The notes under the pieces were generated by a model. That model saw only the letters and a program-made list of their open reading frames with translations, searched no databases and was not told the DNA's origin. From the NCBI GenBank assembly GCA_017427065.1, contig JAFRTL010000002.1, forward strand, positions 1 to 64,000: 64,000 nt of DNA. The letters run 5' to 3'. The translations under genes were made by a program, and so were the position numbers. The stretch is from Bacteroidaceae bacterium (GTDB taxonomy: Bacteria > Bacteroidota > Bacteroidia > Bacteroidales > Bacteroidaceae). Positions 15,097 to 22,495 of the stretch are shown here, piece by piece; within the stretch, counting starts at the first letter, position 1; each line of letters begins with the position of its first letter.

Positions 15097-15528
15097 TTAC
15101 TTGTTTGGCTCTACTACCACTTCCTCCTCCCGATACCTGTCGAAGCCGATGGAAGTGTCCACACCAAGTTCCTTGAAGATGTCGAGAATCCGACTTTGCT
15201 CTTTGGGACTTAATCCGAACTTCTCTTGCCCATGCCAGCGGCGGTCGAAGCTGGCACGGCTGCCAAAGCCTGCACGACTGAACAGGGTGCATAGGTGCTT
15301 GTGTGGCACTTCATTCCTGAGACGCTCAAAGCCGTAGGCGATGCGCTGGCACTTCTTGACGAGCAGGTAAGGACAGCCCTCGGATGTGGGGGTTACTAAC
15401 TCGGTGTTTACCACCGTCATGCTGGTCTCCTTGTTGCGTATTTGGAGGTAGTTCTTGTAACGCAGACATTGGTTGCACTGTGGACATGCTGCCAGAGGGC
15501 AGACAGTGTTTTGATCTAATTTCAACAT
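15097..15528 (-). CDS. DUF6078 family cysteine-rich protein
   Basis: A 143-residue Bacteroidetes-type protein that I take as DUF6078. The N-terminus is cysteine-rich (NTVCPLAACPQCNQCLRYKNY), likely binding metal, and the middle contains GCPYLLVKKCQRIAYGFERL and a small-domain motif FGSRASFDRRWHGQEKFGLSP. Function is unknown. It lies downstream of the VirE-type gene on the same strand, and its upstream region carries the direct repeats at 15559-15627. Confidence 0.8.
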   Translation of the reverse strand: MLKLDQNTVCPLAACPQCNQCLRYKNYLQIRNKETSMTVVNTELVTPTSEGCPYLLVKKCQRIAYGFERLRNEVPHKHLCTLFSRAGFGSRASFDRRWHGQEKFGLSPKEQSRILDIFKELGVDTSIGFDRYREEEVVVEPNK

Positions 15529-15558
15529 AGTAGTCTATTTTTATTAATTAGTTTCTTG

Positions 15559-15632
15559 TTTTGCTCACACTGTGAACATTTATGCCCACAGTTATGGGCA
15601 TTTTTGCTCACAGCGATGAACATTTGTGAGCA
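15559..15632. repeat. Imperfect direct repeats with nested hairpins upstream of DUF6078
   Basis: TTTTGCTCACACTGTGAACA... (15559-15584) and TTTTGCTCACAGCGATGAAC... (15602-15627) are near-identical copies 43 bases apart. Between and within them are ATGCCCA/TGGGCAT (15582-15588 with 15595-15601) and TGCTCACA/TGTGAGCA (15605-15612 with 15625-15632). These can be operators or a structured leader of the DUF6078 transcript. Confidence 0.75.
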
Positions 15633-15671
15633 TAGTATAAGGAATGTCGTCAACAATGGAATTGCATTTTG

Positions 15672-15767
15672 ACCTTCACCCTTCACCTTTTGTAAATATA
15701 ACATTGAATGTCAGTAAGTTAAGTGGGTGAAGGTGAAACCTTTCACCTTCACCTTACCTTCACCCAC
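15672..15767. repeat. Left inverted-repeat arm flanking the VirE-type gene
   Basis: A CACC-rich block. The 15 bases at 15672-15686 and the 23 bases at 15745-15767 recur exactly, reverse-complemented, at 17095-17109 and 17014-17036, with 58 bases between the two blocks on both sides. The spacers are also related (the first ~18 aligned bases agree at about 15). A perfect 13-bp palindrome GGTGAAGGTGAAA/TTTCACCTTCACC sits at 15726-15753 in this arm. The arm ends ten bases before the VirE stop codon. Confidence 0.85.
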
Positions 15768-15776
15768 CTTCACCCT

Positions 15777-16958
15777 TTAGGCAGCCTTGCGTGGTATTAA
15801 AAGGTACTTTTGGCCATGCTTGCTGTGTTGGGAGTCGAATCCCATGAACTTCAATATCTTTCCTATCCTCACACTGGTGTACATGCCTCCTTCGAGCATG
15901 GGATATTGCTGCTGTAAATCAGTGACCACATCCTTACAAAGCATCCATCGGCCCTGTTCATCGTCACTTGGCAATCGGAAACAACTTGCTATCATGCTTT
16001 CCAAGTCCACATGTTTGAAATAGGGTTGGTTTACTTCCTGTATCCTTGCCACTTCATCGTTGGTAAACCAATAAGGGATTTGTTGTACTTGGAACTCATA
16101 AAGCAGTTGGGCATAGAGTTGTTGATAGTCAATGGGTGTCTCGTTATCGATGAACATGCCTTTAGGCACTCTTAGACATAGATAGCGACGACTACCAGTA
16201 GGATCGCAAAGCGGATGCTCATCGTTGGTAGTGGCGAGGAAGGAAGCATAGCGCTTTCTATCCTCCTGACTCTTTCCAAAAATTGGCCTTCCATTAACCT
16301 TCACCCTTGAGAGTATCTGCTTCAGCTTTCCTTGTTGCGATGGTCCCATGTTGGCAAACTCATCGATATTTACTAAAAGGTTGTGCGTCAATGCCATATC
16401 GCTATCGAACTTATTCCCGAAGTTGATATGATCAAGGAAGTAAACCCGCAATTCTGGTGGCAGAAGTCTTACTGCGAAGGTACTCTTTCCACATCCTTGC
16501 GAACCAATTAAGACAGGCACACATTCATTGCCATGAAGCATGTCCATCCCCATCCAATGCGCCACTGCAGAACGCAGCCAAGTACTGCACCAATTCAGTT
16601 GTTCTGAAGTAAGTCCTGGAATCCTGTTGAATAATCCTGCCACATGATTCTGGCCATCCCAAGCAGGCAGGTGCTCCAGATAATCCTTGATAGGATCATA
16701 GTTATTGATAGCATCCGATCCTATATACTCCTCAATATCAGTACGAGGCGACTTCTCATAAAGTCCCTCTTTTTTGGCTTTTCGGACGATGGAATTGAGA
16801 GCTTCTGCTGTTAGGATCCTCCATTCGTCCGCTTCATCACTTAGTTTTCTTACCTCAGTCTTTCCACTGAGCACGTTTCGACGGAACTCGTAGTTCTCGT
16901 CAAGAAAGCTCTCTATCATGTAGATAGCTCCCTGATTTTCTGTCATTTCTATTTTCAT
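15777..16958 (-). CDS. VirE/VapE-type P-loop ATPase (DUF3874-like)
   Basis: A 393-residue protein of the virulence-associated E family, which are AAA-like primase-helicase ATPases of mobile elements. Seen: Walker A GSQGCGKST near residue 155, Walker B-like LLVNIDEFANM, a sensor/arginine region LATTNDEHPLCDPTGSRRYL, and a C-terminal winged-helix-like part (EGGMYTSVRIGKILKFMGFD) as in DUF3874. The N-terminal primase or VirE_N domain of longer relatives is missing, leaving a short linker. The start is ATG 16958 (MKIEMTENQG). No companion primase, HU or amidase gene is adjacent; the gene is boxed by mirrored repeats. A -7 element TATATTTG at 17161-17154 (minus strand) suggests a leader of about 190 bases containing the right repeat arm. 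Confidence 0.88.
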   Translation of the reverse strand: MKIEMTENQGAIYMIESFLDENYEFRRNVLSGKTEVRKLSDEADEWRILTAEALNSIVRKAKKEGLYEKSPRTDIEEYIGSDAINNYDPIKDYLEHLPAWDGQNHVAGLFNRIPGLTSEQLNWCSTWLRSAVAHWMGMDMLHGNECVPVLIGSQGCGKSTFAVRLLPPELRVYFLDHINFGNKFDSDMALTHNLLVNIDEFANMGPSQQGKLKQILSRVKVNGRPIFGKSQEDRKRYASFLATTNDEHPLCDPTGSRRYLCLRVPKGMFIDNETPIDYQQLYAQLLYEFQVQQIPYWFTNDEVARIQEVNQPYFKHVDLESMIASCFRLPSDDEQGRWMLCKDVVTDLQQQYPMLEGGMYTSVRIGKILKFMGFDSQHSKHGQKYLLIPRKAA

Positions 16959-17013
16959 ATAAATAAAGAATTAATTGTTAGTATTCATTTCATCTTTAAA
17001 ACAACAGGTGAAA

Positions 17014-17109
17014 GTGGGTGAAGGTAAGGTGAAGGTAAAGCCATTCATTTTCACCTACTTAGTCTGTTTACTTTCAGTCACTTACACTATGGAAGTGAAG
17101 GGTGAAGGT
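17014..17109. repeat. Right inverted-repeat arm flanking the VirE-type gene
   Basis: Mirror copy of the left arm: the 23-base block is at 17014-17036 and the 15-base block at 17095-17109, both made of GGTGAAG units. It lies in the predicted 5' leader of the VirE-type mRNA, while the left arm lies in its 3' region, so the transcript ends could pair. Confidence 0.85.
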
Positions 17110-17186
17110 AAAAGCATGAATCCGTCTTCTGCCTTCTCTCTCTGAAAGCATTGCAAATATAATATAGGAAGATTGCGGTTTACGAA

Positions 17187-17262
17187 TTTTCCCTCTTGTT
17201 ATGGGCTTTTATAGGGAAAACAGGGAAAATATAGGGAAACACAGGGAAAATCGCAGGGAAAA
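17187..17262. repeat. AGGGAAAA iteron-like array
   Basis: Five direct copies of AGGGAAAA (one shortened to AGGGAAA) start at 17213, 17222, 17233, 17243 and 17255, i.e. 9-12 bases apart and close to one helical turn. A sixth copy is inverted (TTTTCCCT, 17187-17194). The array lies between the VirE-type gene and the outer-membrane protein promoter and looks like a cooperative protein-binding site. Confidence 0.75.
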
Positions 17263-17315
17263 AGACAGCGAAAGGAATTCGTCACAAGCAAAGGGGGTGT
17301 TCGTGTAAAAACCAC

Positions 17316-17345
17316 TTGTACTCTCAAACCATCCCCTTACATTTG
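17316..17345 (+). promoter_or_regulatory. Promoter of the outer-membrane barrel gene
   Basis: TTG (17316-17318) and TACATTTG (17338-17345) are separated by 19 bases. The start of transcription near 17352 leaves a 30-base leader to ATG 17382. Confidence 0.75.
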
Positions 17346-17381
17346 CATCAGAAATAAGAACTAATTATATTATTGTTGTAT

Positions 17382-19760
17382 ATGAAGACAAACAGACTAC
17401 ACTTTTCGTTAAAGATTTTATTCCTCTTGTCAGGAATAAGCTTCTTACCTGTTTACCAAGCCCAAGCACAAGACATGGTGACTGCTACGGGTGAAAATGG
17501 ATTGGAGAAGACCGTAAGTTACGACGTAGAAAAATTCACGGACATACGCGACAAGAAACTTGAAGACGTGATCAAGAAAATGCCAGGCATCCAGATGATG
17601 AATTGGGGCGGCTCCACCTCCTTTACCTATAATGGTATGCGCATAGAGAAAATCTATGTGAATGGCCTCGATATGCTTGAAGGCAACTATGCACCTATTT
17701 ATAATATGAAACCCGAGGATGTGGAGCGTTTGGAAATCACAGAAAACCACATGAGCATGAAAATCATGAAGGGTGTGGAGTATAGTGATGCTGCTGCTGT
17801 GAACGTAGTGCTGAAAGACCATGCGCAGTCCAATTGGACAGGCTCGGTAAAGGGGGGCTTAGGCTTTTCGCCGCTGTTGGTGAATGCCGATTTCAACGCC
17901 CTTAACATCGGACAGAAGATGCAGACCACTGTGCTTTTTAAGGCCGATAATACAGGTCTGGACTTTAGTGGCTCCCTCAACGGCTTTGGTTCAGACTTTG
18001 GCTTTTATGATGGAGGCGGACAAGACTACAGCATCAAGGAGTTTCTCAAAGTGAGCCCATCACTTGCCCCACTCTCCAGCGAGCGTACACGCGACAATCG
18101 CAGTGGTATTGCCAACATCGGTACCACTTTCAAACTAAATCAGGACTACCAGCTGAACGTACAGCTGACCTACCATACCGACCGTCTCACGGCCTCCAGC
18201 TTTGATGAGACCACCTACTACCTCTCTGGCAACGAGACAGTAGTTGATGTGGTGGGCGAAAGTGCCAAATCCAAGCAGCAAGACATACAGGCAGACATCA
18301 CACTGCTGGCCAATACGGATACCAAGTATCTGCGCAACCAACTGAGCTTTGCCACCCAATGGTCCGACGTGAACAAGAACATCACTGGAGAGCGAGCCAA
18401 CGACCAGTTGGTAAACACCACCCCGCTGCTTCTCAAGGACGACTTCCTCTATAAGACACATCTGGGAAAGAACATCCTGAGTGTGAAGGCTGATGCAGGT
18501 CTCTACCTGCGTCCGCAAGACCTTGAAGTAAAGCGCGAACAACATCCATTCATGCAGCAGATCAAGGCCAACTCCTCTTATGCCAGCATAGGACTCACTT
18601 ACGACATCAGGTTAAACAACCAATTGAGTCTAAGTCTTAATAGCGGCGTTTCAGAGAACCTGAGAAGCCTGAAGGTGAATCGCTCAGAACTCCCAGGTCT
18701 GGAGATGCCCAACATGAAGTCAAAGTTGGATGTATTCAATGCCTATGCAGAGGCCAAGCTCACCTACATGACAGACAAGTTGCAGGCAGAAGTGAGCTTC
18801 CCCGTGAAATATGGCGACTATCACCTGACAGACCAGTTGAACAATAACAAGATGAACAAGTCTAAATTCTATCTGGAACCAGAGCTGAATATTAAATACG
18901 AGGCCTCCAGCAACCTCTCCCTGGCTTTAGAAGCCCGCTTGGATGTCGATGAAGTGGAACGTAAGAACCTCTATCCGGGCATGATCTTCCAAGACTATCG
19001 CATTGCTTCCAAGGGACTCCCTGCCATGAAGAATGAAACGGGAGGCTCCATCGAAGCCAGTGTATCCTACAAGTATCCAGCCGCCTCCTTCTTCGTCAAT
19101 GGTTCCGTGGAGCATAGTTGGGAGAAAGACCCCTTCGTGAGCGACAAGTCGTTTACCGACCTGTTCATCATCAACGGTCGCCACATCTTGCCAAGCACCT
19201 CCAACAATACAGAGTTCAGAGGTGACATAAGCAAGGGTATCAACTTCATGAAAGGTAAGATCGGTATGGAAGTGAGCTATGAAAGAGGTACCTCTAAGAT
19301 TGCCAGAAACGAGCAGTTTATCCCACTCAACAGCTCCGAATGGATGCTTTCACCTTATATTAATGGTCGTCTTACCTCATGGCTGAACGCCGTTTATCGT
19401 CTGGACTTCAACATGAGCAGCGTGAAGGTGAAGGATGCAGACACCTCCTCAAAGTCGAAAGGCTACACACAGTCGCTCGAGCTCATCTTCTCTCCATCGC
19501 CTAAGCTCAACTTCAGTGTGCTGGGTGAGCACTACTACACCGAGTTCAGCGATGATGTGTCAAAACACCTTATTCTGGCAGATGTCAAGGCAGAGTACAC
19601 CATTGATAGCAAGTGGCAACTGATTCTCTCCGCAAAGAACATTCTGAACCAAGACACCTACAACTACACGTTGGTAGATTCACGCGACTTCACCAAGAGC
19701 TACACCTCTTATAAGATTCGTCCGCGTAATATTTTGCTGAGCTTGTATTACAAATTCTAA
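17382..19760 (+). CDS. TonB-dependent receptor-like outer-membrane beta-barrel protein
   Basis: A 792-residue outer-membrane protein. A signal peptide (LKILFLLSGISFLPVYQAQA) is followed by a plug-like domain (KLEDVIKKMPGIQMMNWGG, IEKIYVNGLDMLEG, IERLEITENH-type ending), then a long series of alternating beta strands and a C-terminal aromatic end (ILLSLYYKF). The N-terminal carboxypeptidase-like domain common in SusC proteins is absent and there is no SusD partner, so glycan uptake is not implied. ATG 17382 is chosen over an in-frame TTG at 17373. The kinase and regulator genes follow directly, as in many Bacteroidetes barrel/LytTR groupings. Confidence 0.88.
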   Translation: MKTNRLHFSLKILFLLSGISFLPVYQAQAQDMVTATGENGLEKTVSYDVEKFTDIRDKKLEDVIKKMPGIQMMNWGGSTSFTYNGMRIEKIYVNGLDMLEGNYAPIYNMKPEDVERLEITENHMSMKIMKGVEYSDAAAVNVVLKDHAQSNWTGSVKGGLGFSPLLVNADFNALNIGQKMQTTVLFKADNTGLDFSGSLNGFGSDFGFYDGGGQDYSIKEFLKVSPSLAPLSSERTRDNRSGIANIGTTFKLNQDYQLNVQLTYHTDRLTASSFDETTYYLSGNETVVDVVGESAKSKQQDIQADITLLANTDTKYLRNQLSFATQWSDVNKNITGERANDQLVNTTPLLLKDDFLYKTHLGKNILSVKADAGLYLRPQDLEVKREQHPFMQQIKANSSYASIGLTYDIRLNNQLSLSLNSGVSENLRSLKVNRSELPGLEMPNMKSKLDVFNAYAEAKLTYMTDKLQAEVSFPVKYGDYHLTDQLNNNKMNKSKFYLEPELNIKYEASSNLSLALEARLDVDEVERKNLYPGMIFQDYRIASKGLPAMKNETGGSIEASVSYKYPAASFFVNGSVEHSWEKDPFVSDKSFTDLFIINGRHILPSTSNNTEFRGDISKGINFMKGKIGMEVSYERGTSKIARNEQFIPLNSSEWMLSPYINGRLTSWLNAVYRLDFNMSSVKVKDADTSSKSKGYTQSLELIFSPSPKLNFSVLGEHYYTEFSDDVSKHLILADVKAEYTIDSKWQLILSAKNILNQDTYNYTLVDSRDFTKSYTSYKIRPRNILLSLYYKF

Positions 19761-19769
19761 AGAATCATT

Positions 19770-19777
19770 TATCTTTG
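19770..19777 (+). promoter_or_regulatory. -7 element immediately before the histidine kinase gene
   Basis: TATCTTTG ends eight bases before ATG 19785, so a transcript starting at the normal distance would begin at or next to the start codon. The -33 match is poor. Confidence 0.5.
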
Positions 19778-19784
19778 CAAGGTC

Positions 19785-20813
19785 ATGAAATGGGAACGTA
19801 AAGACATATTGATATTCTTCATCCACGCGGCAGTGATGGTGCTGGTCATCATCCTGCCCGCTGTGGCTACCAGAATTGCCACCGCAGATGGCCATGAGGT
19901 GATAGATTCACTTTTCGACTCCATGGAGTATTTCATCCCCCTCTTCACCTTCTACCTAATCAACTATTATTGGCTGGTTCCCCACCACTATTACGAGAAC
20001 AAGTCGCTGTTTTGGGGGTTGAATGTCCTCCTAGGCATCCTGCTCTCTTTTGGCCTAGAGATGGTCGATGATGGCATCTTCTTTTGGGAAGATCGCCACT
20101 TCCATGCAGCGCGCTTCGCCTTCATATTTGCCATCGACGTGGTAACCTATCTGTTGGCAGCCTCCTGCGCTCTGGCCGTACGCTCCATCATGCGCCTGCA
20201 TAAAGTGGAGCTCCAGCTTCAAGAAGTGAAGCAGCAGAATGCCGAAGCCGAACTGGTATGGCTGAAGAATCAACTGAATCCACATTTCCTCTTCAACACA
20301 CTGAACAATATCAGCAGTTTGGTGCAGATAGATGCCGATACTGCCCAGAACAGCATCACGCAACTCAGCGACCTGCTGCGCTATGCCCTCTATGAAACCA
20401 ATAAGCCTGCTGTGGCACTGGCCGATGAAGTGGAGTTTATGGACAATTTCATCCACCTGATGAAGCTCCGTTGCAATGAGAAAGTCTGTGTGGAAACTGA
20501 TTTTCAGGTACCTGATTCTCCCGTCAGTATCGCCCCTATGCTGTTCATTTCCACGCTGGAGAACGCCTTCAAGCATGGTGTCAGCTCCCACGAAGCCTCT
20601 TTCATCAAGGCTGCCCTCCGTGTAGAAGATGCCCAAATTATCTTCACATGTGAGAACAGTAACTTCCCCAAGAAGACGGACGGGCGTACGGGCAAGGGCG
20701 TAGGTATAGAGAACCTGCAGCGTCGCCTCCAGTTGCTCTATCCAGAGAGAAGCAACTATACACAAACACTCACAGATGGTGTCTATCGCGTAGAAATCCG
20801 TCTTAATCCTTGA
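19785..20813 (+). CDS. LytS/YehU-type sensor histidine kinase
   Basis: A 342-residue membrane kinase of the His_kinase (PF06580) class. Four hydrophobic segments occupy about residues 8-130. The phosphoacceptor is H167 in NQLNPHFLFNTLNNIS, the class signature, followed by a HATPase domain with LENAFKHG (N box) and GKGVGIENLQRRL (G box). It lacks an extracellular sensor domain, so it probably senses within the membrane or through a partner such as the adjacent barrel protein. Its TGA overlaps the regulator's ATG (ATGA), so the pair is co-translated. Confidence 0.96.
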   Translation: MKWERKDILIFFIHAAVMVLVIILPAVATRIATADGHEVIDSLFDSMEYFIPLFTFYLINYYWLVPHHYYENKSLFWGLNVLLGILLSFGLEMVDDGIFFWEDRHFHAARFAFIFAIDVVTYLLAASCALAVRSIMRLHKVELQLQEVKQQNAEAELVWLKNQLNPHFLFNTLNNISSLVQIDADTAQNSITQLSDLLRYALYETNKPAVALADEVEFMDNFIHLMKLRCNEKVCVETDFQVPDSPVSIAPMLFISTLENAFKHGVSSHEASFIKAALRVEDAQIIFTCENSNFPKKTDGRTGKGVGIENLQRRLQLLYPERSNYTQTLTDGVYRVEIRLNP

Positions 20814-21547
20814 TGCCTATGGAACCTATCAGATGTATGGTTATAGACGATGAGCCCTTAGCAGTGCAGATGGTGAAATCCTTTATCCTGCGCACGCCGT
20901 TTCTGGAGTTCGTGTCCTCTTATACCGATGCCGTAGAGGCACTGGAGGCACTGAAAGCCAATCCGGTGGACCTGCTCTTCCTCGATATTAACATGCCCGA
21001 CCTCGATGGCATGAGTCTGGCAGCCATGGTGCCGCAGCAGACACGCATCATCTTCACCACCGCCTTCAAGGAATACGCCTTCGAGAGCTATGGCGTCAAT
21101 GCACTCGACTTCCTGCTGAAGCCCATCAACTATGCCCGTTTCATCGCAGCTGCAGAGAAAGCACGCCAATGGTTCGAACTCACGTCCTCCACGAAGGAAG
21201 ACGGTCCTGAAGATACACGCAGAAACACCATCTTCCTGCGTGTAGATAACGAACTGAAGCAGATCAGCATCGACCGTATCCTTTATGTCTCAGGCTTGAA
21301 GAACTATGTGATGTTCTATCTGGAAGGCGAGAAGCGCCCCTTGGTCACACACCTCACCATGAAAGCGGTGGAAGACATCCTGCCCCCTAAGGACTTCATG
21401 CGTGTGCATCGTTCCTACATCGTGGCGCTGCATAAGATCAAGAGCATCGATCGCAACAACACCATTCAGATAGGCGAAGAGTTCATCCACGTTTCCGAAG
21501 GCTACCAAGACGCCTTCAACGACTATCTGAAAGCCAATCTTCCCTAA
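20810..21547 (+). CDS. LytTR-family response regulator
   Basis: A 245-residue two-component regulator. The receiver domain has acidic residues D13/D14 (VIDDEP), the phosphoacceptor D59 in LFLDINMPDLDG and the conserved lysine in FLLKPINYARF. The C-terminal LytTR DNA-binding domain runs from about residue 140 (RNTIFLRVDNELKQI) through FMRVHRSYIVAL. The partner kinase overlaps it by four bases. LytTR proteins bind direct-repeat sites; I did not find a clear pair in front of neighbouring genes. Confidence 0.96.
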   Translation: MMPMEPIRCMVIDDEPLAVQMVKSFILRTPFLEFVSSYTDAVEALEALKANPVDLLFLDINMPDLDGMSLAAMVPQQTRIIFTTAFKEYAFESYGVNALDFLLKPINYARFIAAAEKARQWFELTSSTKEDGPEDTRRNTIFLRVDNELKQISIDRILYVSGLKNYVMFYLEGEKRPLVTHLTMKAVEDILPPKDFMRVHRSYIVALHKIKSIDRNNTIQIGEEFIHVSEGYQDAFNDYLKANLP

Positions 21548-21567
21548 GCTCATCAAAAATAGATAGT

Positions 21568-21596
21568 ACACAACTTTGTATAACACAACGTTGTGT
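21568..21596. promoter_or_regulatory. Operator palindrome over the nitroreductase -33 region
   Basis: ACACAACGTTGTGT (21583-21596) is a perfect 14-bp palindrome. A half-site copy ACACAAC precedes it at 21568-21574, exactly 15 bases upstream. The palindrome contains the TTG (21591-21593) that serves as the -33 element, so a bound regulator would block the promoter. Confidence 0.65.
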
Positions 21597-21621
21597 GTTC
21601 AAAAAATGTTTCATAAATTTG
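21591..21621 (+). promoter_or_regulatory. Promoter of the nitroreductase-like gene
   Basis: TTG (21591-21593) and TAAATTTG (21614-21621) are separated by 20 bases, with the start of transcription expected near 21628. Confidence 0.72.
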
Positions 21622-21651
21622 CGTTATCAATAACGATTAAAATGCTTTTTT

Positions 21652-22257
21652 ATGAAACGAATAGTAGTAATTTGGACATTAGTGGTTTCGATGATGGCAG
21701 CATTTAGCGGATGTGTCAATAACGCTTCTTCTTTTGATGAAGTAGTGGCTGCCCGTCGTAGCGTGAGGAGCTATGATTCCACCAAGAAGATTAGTGAAGA
21801 CCAAGTGCGCACCTTGATTGCCACGGTGCAGGAAGCGCCTTCGTGGGCCAATGTGCAGGCCACACGTTTCTATGCCGTGATGTCGGACGCGAAATTGAAA
21901 GAAGCGAAGGCGGCGATGCTGAACAACCAGAATACAGTAGCTGATGCTCCTGTGCTGATAGTGACCACCTATAGACAGGGCGAATCGGGTTTCTTCAGTG
22001 GTGAAGCTGCCAATGAGGTGGGTAACGGTTGGGGTGCCTTCGATGCTGGCCTAAGCAATGCCTTCTTAGTGCTCAAAGCGAAGGAGATGGGCTTCGATAC
22101 CGTGATTATGGGACTGCGTGATGCGAATGCTTTGCGTAATGCTCTGAGCATCCCAAGTGAAGAAGTCATCATGTCGGTAGTGGCGTTGGGCTATGGGAAT
22201 CAGGAACCTCGACGGCCAGAAAGGAAAGCATTGAATGAGGTGCTGCACATTAAATAA
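21652..22257 (+). CDS. Nitroreductase-family lipoprotein
   Basis: A 201-residue FMN-dependent nitroreductase-fold protein. Family features are the N-terminal VVAARRSVRSYD, QEAPSWANVQATRFY and the late VALGYGNQEPRRPERK. The body is short, typical of the small group. Unusually it starts with a signal peptide MKRIVVIWTLVVSMMAAFSGC, with lipobox FSGC at residue 21, which predicts a membrane-anchored protein outside the cytoplasm, where flavin and NAD(P)H supply differ. Its promoter overlaps a 14-bp palindrome. It is monocistronic and followed by a terminator. Confidence 0.9.
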   Translation: MKRIVVIWTLVVSMMAAFSGCVNNASSFDEVVAARRSVRSYDSTKKISEDQVRTLIATVQEAPSWANVQATRFYAVMSDAKLKEAKAAMLNNQNTVADAPVLIVTTYRQGESGFFSGEAANEVGNGWGAFDAGLSNAFLVLKAKEMGFDTVIMGLRDANALRNALSIPSEEVIMSVVALGYGNQEPRRPERKALNEVLHIK

Positions 22258-22266
22258 AAAAAAGAC

Positions 22267-22305
22267 AGGCAGGGCTTTTCATCTCGAGAAACCCTGCCTT
22301 TGTTG
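22267..22305 (+). terminator. Terminator after the nitroreductase gene
   Basis: AGGCAGGG (22267-22274) pairs with CCCTGCCT (22292-22299), with an inner TTTC/GAAA extension, followed by T-rich sequence. Confidence 0.85.
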
Positions 22306-22423
22306 TTGCTTTATGTTACGTCAAATAGAGAGATCTTTGTAAATTAGACGCAGCAAATAGTGAAAAAGTTGCATATCAAGGGTGACTTTTCCGCTATCTT
22401 TGAACGTTTTTTCGACGATTTTA

Positions 22424-22454
22424 TTGCGAAAGCCCTAAAATCGTGTTATATTTG
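22424..22454 (+). promoter_or_regulatory. Promoter of the first sugar isomerase-like gene
   Basis: TTG (22424-22426) and TATATTTG (22447-22454) are separated by 20 bases. A second -7-like element, TATCTTTG, lies upstream at 22395-22402 with a TTG 23 bases before it, so a weaker second start is possible. Confidence 0.75.
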
Positions 22455-22495
22455 ACCAAAATAGTCTATTTCTAACACTTTAAATATTATTCATT

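Noticed and set aside
15522-15704. A 60-residue cysteine-containing minus-strand open frame before DUF6078
   Set aside because: Its composition follows the DNA repeats at 15559-15632, it overlaps the DUF6078 start, and it has no ribosome site or promoter of its own.
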